DNA from: Podospora pseudoanserina | Lineage: Eukaryota; Ascomycota; Sordariomycetes; Sordariales; Podosporaceae | Length of the DNA stretch: 64,000 nucleotides | NCBI RefSeq assembly: GCF_035222485.1 | Contig: NC_085920.1 | Coordinates: forward strand, 2,356,001-2,420,000 | Direction of reading: 5' to 3' | Part shown: one piece after another, positions 32,209 through 44,205 of the stretch | How the letters are laid out: each line of letters starts with the position of its first letter | Numbering within the stretch: position 1 is the first letter of the stretch | Made by a program: the position numbers and the translations under genes | The notes under the pieces: model-generated | Told to the model about the DNA's origin: nothing | Database searches by the model: none | Seen by the model: only the letters and a program-made list of their open reading frames with translations

Positions 32209-32590
32209 GGATGATTGGGGGTTTGAAAAATCAGGGGGGTGGGGAATAAAATGTACATTTGTGTATCATCAGGGATAGATAGTATGGGCCTCATGATGAA
32301 AAATTGTATTGTAGAGTTTTCGAATGCTGTTTACGTTGGAAATGATATCTATTTCCAAAGAATTGTCGGCTTTTGATGCTGGATAAGTTGGCATGGTGTA
32401 TTTGAGGGGCGTCAGAAGGGCATAGGTAGAATATTTTCCCATGTTTTTTGTTTTAGCTCATCCTACAAACACTATACGGACAAGCTATGGTAAAATCTCT
32501 GGTATCCGTTTCCCAAACCCAAACCCAAACTAGTAGACAAGACATAAAACGCCACAAACGCAGTCAAAATCTCACCGCTTCCAAAGACTC
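32209..32590. other. Short convergent intergenic region
   Basis: The 3' ends of mS29 and MCM7 face each other here across 382 bp. Nothing beyond untranslated sequence is seen. Confidence 0.5.
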
Positions 32591-35276
32591 TCACAGCTCC
32601 TGGCTACCTTCCCTATCATCCGCCACAATAAACACCAACCTCGACCCATTGCCAGTTGTTTGCCAGATCTATTCATTCTCTTGTTAGCATAGTGTCTCAA
32701 ATCAAGGTCAGTCGGGGTATCAAAACTCACGTTCAAATCTGTGTACTCCTCCAAAGCAGTCATCCACTGGTTCTCCGTGAAACCCTTCGCAATCACTCTC
32801 TCCTTCACCTTCCTCAAGTTCAGCTCCACACCAAACTCGTTCTCGTTATCCTCATCATCCTCCATCTCATCCGCCCGGCAAGCGCCACTGTCCGCAAGAC
32901 CCTTGACAAGATTGAAGATCTTGCTGCTGGCGTTGAGGCCCCTTCTGCCGGTCCGGTTCCCATCGTCCATAGCGAGGGACTCCTTCGAGGCTTCGATCAA
33001 ACGCAGTGCTTCATCTACATCTTCTTGCTTAACCGTGTTGCTGAACTGGAGACGGGCGAGAGCCTGCGCAAGACGGACGATGCCGAGAAGAGTACGGGGG
33101 GTGGTATGCCCAAAATTCTGAGACTTCTTCTCGTTGCGCTTGTGCTGGTTGCGGAGGCGGACGTAGGTCTTGACCATGTAGTCGGCGACGTTCGGAGGGA
33201 GGACAGGGCGGTAGGTGCGGGCCTTGGCAACATAGGCACGGACTTCGGCTGGGCTGAAGACGAAGCCGTCCGAGGTGTCGATGTCGGGGTGCTTGTTGTG
33301 CATGTGGACGTAGGCGACATGCTTGGCGAGTTGGGCATCAGTTTCTCTTGTTGGGGTGTCGAGCAACAGGAACATGACGTCGAAACGGGAGAGGAGGGCG
33401 GCGGGGAGGTTAATGTTTTCGACGGCGGTGAGACGGGTGTTGTAACGGCCATAGAGAGGGTTGGCGGCGGCCAGAATTGACGTGCGGGCATTGAGGGAGG
33501 TGGAAATACCGGCCTTGGAGATGGAAATCGTCTGCTGCTCCATGACTTCGTGGATGGCAGTACGGTCGTTGTCGTCCATTTTGTCAAACTCATCGATACA
33601 GCAGATACCATTATCAGCAAGGACAAGGGCACCACCTTCGAGGACCATCTCATCTGTTACAGGGTCGCGCATGACGGCAGCAGTGAGACCGACACCGGAT
33701 GAACCACGACCAGAGGTGTAAACACCGCGAGGAGCCACCTTCGAAATGTACTTCAACAACTGAGATTTGGCCACACCTGGGTCACCCATGAGGCAGATAT
33801 TGATATCACCACGGATACGCATACCGTCACCAACCTCCTTGGTAACGCCACCCACAAGCAGCAACAGGAGTGCTTTCTTGACGTCGAGGTGACCGAAGAT
33901 TTCAGGGGCGATGGACTTGGCAAGGTACTCATACTGGTTGCCGGACTGAAAGGACTTGGCAATTCTCCTTTCCATCAAGGGATCGATCTGCATATCCTCG
34001 TAGGCCTTCTTGTGCTGAATGACATCGTGTGCCTCGAGGTAAGTGTCGGTCAAGAGACCAGCGCGCATGGCCTGGAAACCGGTGTAAGGTGTTGGGAGGA
34101 AAATGCCGGAAATATCAACAGTATCACCAGGGTGCACCTTCCGCACAAGAGTGCCATAGCAAAGCACGGTAAGTGTCCTGGGAATCTGACCAATGGGCAC
34201 CTGCTCGGCAAGTTCCTGAATCTTAACCTCCTGGAAGGGCAGGAACTTGGAAGCTCTTGATGATGGGTACAGCTGACCCTTGGCCTGATTTTCCTTACAA
34301 TCCTTCGACGGGCACAGTGTGAGGGGACCGTACTGTTTATCGGACACGGGCTGGAAAATTTCGCAACCGCAGCGATCGCAAGTATAGGCGCTGACCTGCA
34401 CAATAGGTTTGACGTCTGATACTCTGGTGGCGATGCCGCGGATGGTGATGAGGTGTCCGAGGTGGTCGCCACGGACTTGTCTGACAGAGAGTGCCTTCAG
34501 GGGCTCGCCCGACATGGCGGTTCTGGGCTTGAAGACAAGGGTGTATCGGCGGGTGAGTTGCGCAGGGTATTGTTCGTTCAGCATAGCTGGGTCCGCAGTT
34601 CTCTCAGCGGCCTCAACTAGATCCGCGTTGCGCTGGGCCCGGTTGGCCATTAATACGTCGAGCACATCGTCCTTGAAAGTAAGTCCCTGAGTTGGTTGTG
34701 GTATCAACTTGTCGATGGCCCTCGAAAGAATCTCGACATAGTGCTTTGTGTTCTTCTCGATCGACTCAACGAGCTTGAGCTCCAGGCCCAAGTCCTCTTC
34801 AAACTGCATCATGGGTCATTAGAAAATGTTCATGTCGAAAAGGGGCCGTAATAGGAGCAGAACACACCGTATGGATGTCATCCAGCTCGATTGCCACCTC
34901 GTTTGTCTTTCTGTCGGCCAGTTCTTGGAGCATCAGCTTGTATTTGTGTACAGGCTCCTTGGCTCCTCTCCTTTGCTGGCGGCGCCGTTGCTGTCCCGCC
35001 TCGTCATCCTCATCCATAAAATCATAATCATCGCTCAGGTCGTCCTCGTTAATTGTGATGTTTCCCAGCGCAGTGGTGATGGTCTCCTGCGGCGACGTCT
35101 TGAAATCGGTAAGGAAATGCTCAAAGGCCTCTGCTCCACCGTCAGCGCACTGTTGATATTTTACCGCCTTTGTTTTGTTTTGATTTGTTTTCCAAATTTT
35201 CTTCAGGGATGGTTGGGCCGCGCTCACCTTGCTGTTCGCCGTACTCGACGGGCGCTTTCATGTTAAAGAGAGCCAT
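32591..35276 (-). CDS. MCM7: DNA replication licensing factor Mcm7
   Basis: Four exons, 35276-35228, 35130-34868, 34803-32731 and 32668-32591, give 820 residues. The first intron (35131-35227) must use acceptor GGAGCAG so that EYGEQQ joins EAFEHFLTDFK. The last intron (32669-32730; donor GTGAGT, branch GCTAAC) replaces a spurious long 3' frame with the conserved ending IWQTTGNGSRLVFIV. Intron two is 34804-34867. Visible are a zinc ribbon (C246, C249, C268, C273), Walker A GDPGVAKS at 444-451, Walker B CCIDEFD at 505-511 and the arginine finger SRFD at 576-579. Mcm7 is one of six subunits of the MCM2-7 helicase that unwinds DNA at replication forks. The acidic SDDYDFMDEDDE stretch is a typical N-terminal feature. 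It is divergent from PEX1. Confidence 0.95.
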
Positions 35277-35891
35277 GGTTGCGACGTTTGTTTACTTGCG
35301 CCCGGGATGCGCTGGGTCGCAGTGTTGATGTGGTTGTTGGGACGGGGATGGGAGCGTCGGGCTTTCAGTTGAAGATGATCAAGAAAACACCTGCTGCTGG
35401 CGCTAGGATGATGCGGGATGGAGGCCGGGCACTGCCAATCCAATGCCCCTGTCAATGTTCCTGACAGGGGGGCACGCGCTGGAACGCGGTCAGGCACGGA
35501 GCGAGACGTGTCGTGGGCCAAGAGGCAATTAAAAGTGTTCCATGTTCAGGCTCTCAGCTGTGGAGGGGCACTGTCGGACGGGTGCCAGCTGGGAGAGCCC
35601 AAGAAGGACCGGTGACCTTGATGGTCGGAGCTTGCCTCGGCACATGCCACCCGCTGATTGCCGGGAAACCTTCCCCGTCCGAGAGCTGCCCCGAGGTGAG
35701 CTGCATCCATCCGATGCGCTATCCCATGCGCTACGAAAGCGGACCCGATCAGCTGCATCTTCTTTAACGCCGGAGAGAACGGCGTCCCTCCGTGTGCAAC
35801 ACCATCTGTACATACTACAATTGTTTTTTCTGTTCTTGTTCCTCTCTTCGCGGTACCTCAGAAGCCCAGACCGAATTCAATAACAGATACA
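35277..35891. promoter_or_regulatory. Divergent promoter region, MCM7 and PEX1, with two ACGCG cores
   Basis: Between the two starts lie ACGCG words at 35474-35478 and 35484-35488, ten bases apart. ACGCG is the core of the MluI cell-cycle box bound by the MBF factor at G1/S genes in yeasts. Their presence about 200 bp upstream of MCM7 is suggestive, but short words like this occur by chance. Confidence 0.35.
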
Positions 35892-38800
35892 ATGGCGCCG
35901 CGCAAGAACGCGCAGTCAACGGCTGCCGAAATATCACTGGTACATCTACAGAACTGTTTTGCAAACCTGCCCCAGTCGCTGGCCTCTTTGCTCGCGAACG
36001 TCAACACTGTAAGCGCTTTCTTTTGTCTTTTCATACTCTGTAGCTCTTATGTGACTAAATGATATTAATTGTGTTCTTAGCCCGCTCAAAATGTCATTGT
36101 CGAACTCACCTACCGCGTCCCTACCCCTCCTGGCTCAGGGGCTGCAGCATCGTCCACCAAGTCCATCTACCTAGGATGGACCGGCATGCCCAGTAAGCGC
36201 AGAGTCGCCCCGATCGTGGACAGAAACGGTATCAATGGGTCAAGAAGCGGCCGTGATCAGGAAGTTCCCCTCGTGGAAATCGACGCAACGCTGGCTGCAA
36301 CCGTGGGGTTGAAGGATGGGCAAAAGGTCACAGCGACGATACACTTCGACCCCCCTATGGCGACCACCGTCAACATTGAGCCTCTGACGCCCGAGGACTG
36401 GGAGATGATTGAATTACATGGTAGCTTCCTGGAGGACAACTTGTTGTTCCAGATCCGCGCGGTACCAAATCCCACTTATGCGCCTGGAGGCGTTCTTGCT
36501 GGTGCGCATCCATTGACGCTTCACCTCTCACAAACATCGACCGCGAGCATTAAAGTACTTTCCCTCGACCCCCCACTGTCGGCAGATGCCCCCTTTGCCA
36601 AGATCGCCCCCGACGCCGAGGTTATCGTGGCCCCGAAGACCAGGCAAAAGCAACGAAGTAGCAAGGACAACAGAAGTGTGGGCGGTGCCTCGAGGAAGAG
36701 TGGAAAGAGCACAGGGAGTTCCAGACGGAAAAGTGTCAAAGAAGAGAAAAGGCCAGTTCTGTTCTTCCGCAGCGTTGACAAGAAAAACTGCCTGGAGTGG
36801 TTTGACGAGGGAGTAGAGGCGGACGATCTCAGTGTGTGGGTCGATACAGATATGCTCTTTACCAAGGAGCTGAAAGGAGTGAACTATGTTGCGGTCAGTC
36901 TGGTGCGCCCAGCAGGACTCCAACAACCGCTCGATTCGCAGACACAACCTCAGGAGGCAGACCCAGCATCCAAAGCATCCACCAAAATCATTGCCCACCT
37001 GCGTTCTTGGGAAGAGCCGCCAGATGGACAGACCGCAGCACTCTCAACCAGTCTGTGTGCCGCTCTCGGCTGCCAGGGACTTGTTGGAGGGGTTGTGAAG
37101 ATTGAGCCCGCCCCTACACCGTTGCCAAAGAAGACGCCAGATCAGGAGGGAATCAACCGCGATTCGGTTCAAAAAATCAAGGTTTTCCCCTTTCAAACAA
37201 CAAAACCTACGACATCAGCAGGCCTCAAATTTGGTGGACAGTCGAAAGCCGAGCGCGAAGAGGGTGCCAATCAAGTCAAACATATCTATGGCACCGAGGG
37301 TAATTCATTGCTGGCTGGACCGTTGACGGATGGCCAGGTTCTCGGAGTTCACGATGGCATGACATTCCCACGAGGTTGGGAAGGTGCTGTTGTCCGATTT
37401 GAACCTTCTCAGCCAACCTCTCAGAGTGGCAAGAAGCCCCTGAGCTGGATCTTGGGATCAGAGTGGAGGTTGCCCATCTCCATTCAACCACCAATTCCTA
37501 AGCCTGCTTGGCTTACTGAGTTTGAAGCTGAGCTAGCCACTGAACCGTCTGATTCTCTGCTCGTAGGCATCGATTCGTTGCTTGACAAGCTCAAGACTCA
37601 TGTTATGCATATGTCTTCAGTTCTCTTGACAGGCGGTCAGGGTGCTGGCAAGACCTGTGTGGCACAACACATTGCCCATGCTTTGCGGTCATCTCAACTG
37701 TTTCACACCACTTACTTTTCCTGCACAAAGCTCTTGGGTGATGAGAGCCGGGTCACCACTATCAAGGAGACCCTTAACCGTCTGTTTATGGCTGCCAGCT
37801 GGGGTGCCAGGCTTGGTGGCAAGGCGCTCGTGATCCTTGATGATTTGGACAAGCTCTGCCCAGCAGAGACAGAACTCCAAGTAGGCAACAACAATGCTCG
37901 TGCTCGGCAGATCAGCGAGGCGATTTGCTCCATGGTCAAACAATACTGCGGCCGGGACAGCAATGTTGTCTTGCTGGCCACCTGCCAGGGCAAAGAGTCT
38001 CTTCACAACGTCCTCGTAGGCGGTCACATCGTTCGTGAGATTGTCGACCTGGCCGCTCCCGACAAGGAAACCAGACGTCGTATCATGGAAGCTCTCACCA
38101 AACAAGGCTCCGTCTCTCCGGAAGATTCCTATGCCAACGACGATGACCCCGAAGACATCAGCCGCCCCACTACCGCAGATGGCAGCGCCACCGATGGTGA
38201 CGGAGACGGCTGGATGGACGGTCCCAGTCGCCCTCCACGCCAAAACACTCGCGCCAAACCAAGCGGCTTCATCCTGGATGCCGATCTCGACTTCCTCGAC
38301 TTCGCCGGCCAGACAGACGGCTACATGCCCGGTGACCTCATCCTCCTCATCTCCCGCGCCCGCAACGAGGCCCTCTCCCGCTCCGTCACCTCTTCTCTGT
38401 CCTCCAACGTCCCCAATCCAAACCTAACCACCATCCACCTCTCCCGCGCGGACTTCACCTCCGCCCTGAAAGGCTTTACCCCTGCTTCCCTCAGAAACGT
38501 TACCCTCCAATCCTCCACCACGACTTTTGCCTCGATCGGTGGTCTCCAGGAAACCCGCCAGGTCCTCCTGGAAACACTGCAGTATCCCACCAAATACGCC
38601 CCCATTTTCGCCCAATGCCCCCTGCGGCTCCGTTCAGGGTTGTTGTTATACGGTTACCCAGGCTGCGGCAAAACCCTCCTCGCCTCTGCCGTCGCGGGCG
38701 AGTGCGGCCTGAATTTCATCTCGGTCAAGGGACCAGAGATTCTGAACAAGTACATTGGTGCCTCTGAAAAATCTGTCCGCGACCTCTTTGCCCGAGCCTC

Positions 38801-39674
38801 GGCCGCTAAGCCGTGCGTGTTGTTCTTTGACGAGTTTGACAGCATCGCCCCCAAGAGAGGCCACGACTCGACTGGTGTGACAGACAGAGTAGTCAACCAG
38901 CTTTTGACGCAAATGGATGGTGCGGAAGGATTGTCTGGTGTTTACGTGCTCGCTGCTACCTCCCGGCCGGATTTGATCGACCCTGCGTTGCTACGACCGG
39001 GAAGATTGGACAAGAGTTTGCTCTGTGACTTTCCCAACGAGGAAGACAGATTGGATATCATCCGTGCGTTGGCCGGGAAAGTGAAGGTAGATGAGGAAGT
39101 TTGGGGGGATGAGGGGGTGCTGAGGGAGTTGGGGAGGAGGACGGACGGGTTCAGCGGGGCGGATTTGCAAGCGTTGGTTAGTAATGCGCAGTTGGAGGCT
39201 ATTCATGATGTTTTGGGGGATAGGGAGACTTCTGCCACGGTTGTTACTAGGAGGGGGGCGAAGGGTAACAAGGGGACGGGAAGGACGAGGGATTTCTTGC
39301 AGTTCAAGTATGGGGAGGAGGAGGTGAATGGGGATGTGGGGGTGCCGAAGACGAGGCAGCAGATGCTGGCTGAGCAGGCGGCTATTGTGGGGAAGTTGGA
39401 GGGGATTAAAGCTGCGAGGAAGAGGAGCAAGGTTGTGCCAGCGGGGCAGAAGCAGCTGGAGGATAAGAAGGAGGTTGATGCTGGGGGGAACAAGGAGGTG
39501 GTGATTAAGTGGGTGCACTTGGAGAAGGCGTTGGAGGAGACGAGGGCTAGTATTTCTAGGACGGAGAGAGCGAGACTGGAGAGGATTTATAGGGAGTTTG
39601 TGGATGGGAGGAGTGGGGAGATGAAGGATGGGCAGGGGAGTATGGAGATTGGGGGGAGGAGTAGTTTGATGTAG
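35892..39674 (+). CDS. PEX1: Peroxisomal AAA ATPase peroxin 1
   Basis: Exons 35892-36008 and 36081-39674 give 1236 residues. Intron 36009-36080 (donor GTAAGC, acceptor CTTAG) is phase 0; it is needed because the N-terminal FANLPQSLASLLAN segment and the YLGWTGMPSKRR block belong together in Pex1. Two AAA domains follow: D1 with Walker A GGQGAGKT at 557-564 and the ILDDLDKL Walker B at about 624-631, and D2 with GYPGCGKT at 897-904, LFFDEFDSIAPKRG around D956/E957 and the second region of homology RPDLIDPALLRPGRLDKS. With Pex6 it pulls ubiquitinated Pex5 out of the peroxisome membrane for re-use. The charged spacer at about residues 725-765 between D1 and D2 and the long basic C-terminal tail are low complexity. 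Identity is clear from the D2 sequence and the Pex1 N-domain. Confidence 0.93.
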
Positions 39675-39883
39675 AGGGCGTGTGGGGGGTGTAATTAATG
39701 TGTATAAGTGTGTATAAGTGTGTGTGTAATCAAAATCATTAGAGATGTGCAAGTTTGGGTTACGTTCAAAAAGCTGCCAAAAAGGTTGGTTTGTGCGAGT
39801 CATCAATTGCGAGAAATCTTTTTGATGTATGGTGCAACATGAACTTTTGTCTAGCCCCTTTCTGTTTTCTTTCCTCTGTCCTT

Positions 39884-42800
39884 TCATAGCCACTTGAACG
39901 GGTTAAAATCCCAAACCTCCATGCCAACACCACCCACCAGCACCTTCCCTGACTCGATAACCTCCACATCCCCCACATCAGCTATCCCACTGTACCTATT
40001 ATCCTGCAGTGATATCTTCATCCCCTGTCCGCCCTCTCCTGGTACCGCTCTCCAAAGCTTGATCCTCTGGTCATTGCTCACCGTCACCACCTCAATCATA
40101 TCCGTATCATCCCTCACAATCTTCAACCCCGTCACAGCCGCGCCGTGAGCAGAAGACACCCTGTACCGCCCACTCACCACATACTTCACATCATTCTCCT
40201 CCACCCTCAAATCAGTGATGACAAGAGCGTTATCGTCTCCACCCGTGGAGATAAGATAGTGACAGTCTTCCAGATCAACTACATCAAGAGACTTGATACT
40301 ACTCTGATGCACCTTCAACAACAACTTCAACCCCAGCGGTGAGTTATTCGCGTGCCCAACATCCGGGTCTATGTTCAGGTCTGGACGTGTCCAGATGGCG
40401 ATGTGGCCGTCGGTATACGCCACCAGGATGTCTCCATTAGACAAGAATCGCAACTGCGTTGGACAAGCGCCCGTATATTTCGCCTCGCTGCCAAACTCGA
40501 ATTCCTGAGTCCTTTCGCCATAGGCATACGTCTGGATGGTGGAGTTGGAAAGCGCAATCGCAAACTCGTTGTGGTACTCCCCGATGTAGTTGGTTGACCA
40601 GGAAAAGGCCATGATCCGCAGGTCTTTGTCCTTGCTTTGGAAGTTCCAGACAGCTTCGCATTTAACAGCGATGGTCTCATAGTCTGATTCGAGACGGGTG
40701 ATGTCCCATATGAAGAGCTCCTCGCTTCCGCCGCAGCTAACGAGGGTGCTGTCACCCTTCCACTGGAGGGACTGGATGCCGGAGGAGTGCTTCTCTAGCG
40801 TGGCAAGACACTTGAAAGCTTGTCCGGTTGGCGAGGGTGTCCAGATGCGGATCACGGTGTCTTCTGCTGCTGTGGCGATGTACTTGAACGAGGAGCTGCA
40901 CGCTACAGCACGGATTTCTCTACCATGACCGCCTTCTTTGATGGTTCTGAGGAAGGTGGAGGATTGTGAGTAGAAGCGGAGATGAGAGGATTTAGTGAAA
41001 ACCAGGCGAAGGGCGTTGGGGTTCGTCAAGGCGGAGATAATGGCGAAGGAGCGGTGGGCGCCGCCGCATTCAAGGGATGCTAGGACGGCGGATGTTGTAG
41101 CATTGTAGTAGATGAACTGTTTTCCTTTGAATCCATGGAGGATGAGTTCCGGGTTCTCGGCTGTGGTGAACCAAGCACCCTCGATCATGCCCATTGGCGG
41201 TGAGATTTCATGCCGGAGACTAAAGGTACGATTGTCCGCCCTAAGGGTGTACATGCGGTATATTCCGTCCCGACATGTGGTAAGAAACTCGCGGGAACAT
41301 CCAGGCAAAGGCACAATGGCGGTAATGGCGTCTTTGGTTTTGGGATCCCGGTAGGAGCACCCTGGGAAGAGGACATCGGTTTTGTCTCCCGAGTTGGGAT
41401 AGGAGGTGACGAAACCCACGCGAGACCCCAGCATAATAACTGAACCAACTCGAGCTGCCGCTGTAGGGATGTAGTTTTCCTTGAGAGAGAGGGTAACATC
41501 GCCAAAGCTTGGTTCGTTTGTTGAAGCGTTGAAACTGAGAATATAAGCGCGGTCGGCACCCAGCACCGTGACGACTGCCTGCCAGTTCTGAGCATCGGCG
41601 GCCACAAGCGGCAGAATATCCTGAATCTTTCCCGGCAATTGTCCAACAGAGCGGATTGGCTTTTCGCTTTGCAAGACATAGACATTTCCGGCTGCGCTGC
41701 CGAGAACAACTGTGTCCGCAGCCACGGTCTTCATAACATTGTAGGACCTCAAATCAGCCACAACCTCAGCAGGCAGCTGTACCTCCCTCCATTTTGGTTT
41801 ACCTTGGATATCAGCCATGAATATCCTCCCGGGAGATGTGGTTGAAACCATCCTGGAATCCGACAGGAAGGCGTACTTTTGAAAGGCTTGCCTGGGGTCT
41901 CCTTTCGGCAGAGGGCTCATTATGGAAGTCTCTGGGTTCTTTTGAATGCGTTCAAGAACGTCATCAAAAGAAAGATTGAGATCAAAATCCTCAAAGCCAC
42001 CCTCGGAGGCTGAATTTGACAAACCCCCAGAAACAACAATCTTTCCATCCGCTCCGCCAGTGGCTATTATGGAAGCCCGTCCCTCCCTATTTGAGACAGC
42101 AGCGGACCAAATATTCTTGCCGTTATGGCAACCGTCAGTCGTGCGGTGCTTCAAAGTCCCCTTTGGCCCTTCCGACCCAGTCAAGTCAAGACTCAACTCC
42201 CATTTTTGTCTTGTAGTATCCTCGCCGAATGAGTACACATTAATGGGACCATTTGATCTCGATGTGTATTCCCCAAACTTGACATGCCATATCCTTGACA
42301 AATGTCCCATGGCAACTGCCACACATCTCGTTGAGTCGTTTTTGTTCTCCTCCTTCACTTCCGAGTTACCACCAAAACCGGTCTCTCTCGCTTCCCCAAG
42401 GGCTTTGGAATCTATTTCCATTCCATTTTCCCCGACAACGAGATGTCGATTAGTAATGTCCCATATCCTTATCGTCCTATCGTCACTGCAGCTTGCCAGT
42501 AGCCTGAACTTTGACCCAGGGCTTAATTCGAGCTCTGGTGATATAGTAACACCGAAAATCGACCCTTCGTGTCCACCAAACACGTATAGCACCTCCCATT
42601 GAGACGGCCTGCAAGAGTCCAGGTAGAATTTCCAGACAATAATCTCCCCGAATACTGTGCCGCCTGCTACGAGGATGGTGTTGTCGCCCAGAAACGTGAG
42701 GTTCGCAGAATACAGGATGGGCCTCGATGGCGACACCACAGGCCCTAGCTCGAGGAGGTTTCCGTCTGAACTGAGTTTTAGAGTGACAATTTCGTTATGA

Positions 42801-43306
42801 GCGGTGACTAGCGCGCCCAGAGTCTCGCCGTTGCAAGAGAAGAGGATGCCATCGTAGATCCAGTCTGGCGTTTGAAACTCGGTGGGTAACTCGGTAGGGG
42901 CGGTTCTTTGAATGAGGGATGCAACTGACGACGGTGGGAGAACCATGACAGATTGCCCACCCCAAATCAAGAATCCCCCTTCTGTTGTTGGGGTGCCATC
43001 CTCAGATTTCCAAGCATGAATTCCATGGATAGGCTGTGAGTTGAAAACTCTGAGTTGGCTGACGAGGCGAGAGGTGGCTACGTCGTATATTCTGAGCCAG
43101 GTGTCTTCACCTGCAAGGAGGTATGAAGAGTTGGACTCGGCATGATAGATCTCGAGGGCGGTGATGGGACTGAGCACAAAGCTCTGTTGTAGTTGAGTTC
43201 GAGGATGAGGGGTGCTCTGAGATGTAAAGTTAGTGAGGGGGTTCGGGTTGTGTGTGAGTGACTCACGAGAGTTTGTAGGTTGAAGCCAACATACCGTTTG
43301 AGACAT
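39884..43306 (-). CDS. WD-repeat protein, WDR6/Rtt10 (Trm734) homologue
   Basis: Proposed exons 43306-43295 and 43216-39884 give 1114 residues. The first exon is only 12 nt (MSQT). The intron 43217-43294 has donor GTATGT, branch CACTAAC and acceptor CTCAG. It is 78 nt with no stop, so the unspliced frame also stays open with 26 extra residues; splicing is preferred because the signals are strong and the join gives STPHPRTQLQQSFVLSPITALE. Many WD repeats run through the protein (GGHEGSIFGV, SCSDDRTIRIWDI, ATAAEDTVIRIW, STGGDDNALVITDL, VSNDQRIKLWRAV), which fits the three-propeller WDR6 family. Rtt10/Trm734 partners the methyltransferase Trm7 for 2'-O-methylation of the tRNA wobble base. The family is judged from length and repeat layout. 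The gene converges on PEX1. Confidence 0.72.
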   Translation of the reverse strand: MSQTVCWLQPTNSRESLTHNPNPLTNFTSQSTPHPRTQLQQSFVLSPITALEIYHAESNSSYLLAGEDTWLRIYDVATSRLVSQLRVFNSQPIHGIHAWKSEDGTPTTEGGFLIWGGQSVMVLPPSSVASLIQRTAPTELPTEFQTPDWIYDGILFSCNGETLGALVTAHNEIVTLKLSSDGNLLELGPVVSPSRPILYSANLTFLGDNTILVAGGTVFGEIIVWKFYLDSCRPSQWEVLYVFGGHEGSIFGVTISPELELSPGSKFRLLASCSDDRTIRIWDITNRHLVVGENGMEIDSKALGEARETGFGGNSEVKEENKNDSTRCVAVAMGHLSRIWHVKFGEYTSRSNGPINVYSFGEDTTRQKWELSLDLTGSEGPKGTLKHRTTDGCHNGKNIWSAAVSNREGRASIIATGGADGKIVVSGGLSNSASEGGFEDFDLNLSFDDVLERIQKNPETSIMSPLPKGDPRQAFQKYAFLSDSRMVSTTSPGRIFMADIQGKPKWREVQLPAEVVADLRSYNVMKTVAADTVVLGSAAGNVYVLQSEKPIRSVGQLPGKIQDILPLVAADAQNWQAVVTVLGADRAYILSFNASTNEPSFGDVTLSLKENYIPTAAARVGSVIMLGSRVGFVTSYPNSGDKTDVLFPGCSYRDPKTKDAITAIVPLPGCSREFLTTCRDGIYRMYTLRADNRTFSLRHEISPPMGMIEGAWFTTAENPELILHGFKGKQFIYYNATTSAVLASLECGGAHRSFAIISALTNPNALRLVFTKSSHLRFYSQSSTFLRTIKEGGHGREIRAVACSSSFKYIATAAEDTVIRIWTPSPTGQAFKCLATLEKHSSGIQSLQWKGDSTLVSCGGSEELFIWDITRLESDYETIAVKCEAVWNFQSKDKDLRIMAFSWSTNYIGEYHNEFAIALSNSTIQTYAYGERTQEFEFGSEAKYTGACPTQLRFLSNGDILVAYTDGHIAIWTRPDLNIDPDVGHANNSPLGLKLLLKVHQSSIKSLDVVDLEDCHYLISTGGDDNALVITDLRVEENDVKYVVSGRYRVSSAHGAAVTGLKIVRDDTDMIEVVTVSNDQRIKLWRAVPGEGGQGMKISLQDNRYSGIADVGDVEVIESGKVLVGGVGMEVWDFNPFKWL

Positions 43307-43742
43307 AATGATGATGTAAGAAATACCCGTTGATAATGTGATTCGTCTTCATAGGTGTCATAAAATCATTTTCATGTGTGAGCGTTATTCGTGTGCCAGT
43401 GGTGTGGTTTTGAGCGTGAGGGAAGCAAAGGCTCAGGGTGTGAGAACTTTCGGCCAATAAGCACGCACCAATAGTGACCCACCCAGGCAGCCTTCCTGAG
43501 TGGGTCCATGGACCCCTTTCAACTTCAACTCGTGAACTCGAGGATGGTCAAGGCATCATTCCACATTTATGCTTAGGGTTCAAGTTGATGTGAGGTGGGA
43601 TGAATAAGTCTTCTTATTTCCAACCTAAAGGCCGTGTAACGCAAGACAAAATTGCCCAAGTGCGTGGGCAGCTAACATGGCAGACCAAATTCCTCATATT
43701 GATCAGGACTGTTGCCGTATAAAACAACTTCAAGTCCACTTG
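43307..43742. other. Upstream region of the WDR6-type gene
   Basis: About 440 bp between the start of the WD-repeat gene and the stop of the small zinc-knuckle candidate. It should hold the WDR6-type promoter. Nothing else is seen. Confidence 0.4.
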
Positions 43743-44205
43743 TTACTTCTTCGTTCCTCCAGACTCCTCTCCCTCTGAGCTACTGCCGGTGACTACGCCG
43801 CAATCATGGCCGTCCTTGATGGTGGCACCACACATCTCGCAGACGTTATGTCTCGGGACTCCCGGCATTGTGTCTAAGAAAGCCTGTTGGTCGTAAGAAT
43901 TGTGTGTTTTTATGTACGTGGTGTTGGTTGTAGTTTGTGGGTGAGAGCTGTCGAGTGATGGTTAATGGAAATGTCGATGACAGAAACATTGTTAGGTAGA
44001 GAGACTCGGTGCGTTGCATTTTCTTATATACAACTTCTCGAATCTTTTCAAGCCGGCTTTTGCGCTCCATTGACGTGGCATCATTGATAAATGTGAAGGT
44101 GTCATTACGGTTTTTATCATGTGGCATCATAGTGTTCATGGTGGTCTCATTGAACTGGGTAATATGGCCTTTTAATGGTGTTCTGGTGACCCGAAACTCG
44201 GCCAT
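43743..44205 (-). CDS. Small protein with a Cys/His knuckle, predicted from splice signals
   Basis: Two exons, 44205-44032 and 43883-43743, would give 104 residues. The donor GTATAT (intron 43884-44031) is weaker than usual, but the acceptor CCAACAG and the phase fit, joining LEKIREV to AFLDTMPGVPRHNVCEMCGA. The first exon reads like a real protein (MAEFRVTRTPLKGHITQFNE, then a charged helix SMERKSRLEKIREV). The second has C-x2-C, then a further DGHDCG, a plausible zinc-binding knuckle, and an acidic Ser/Glu/Gly tail ending in Lys. Without the intron the frame ends in unrelated sequence. No family is recognised and no function is proposed. The weak donor is the main doubt. Confidence 0.42.
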
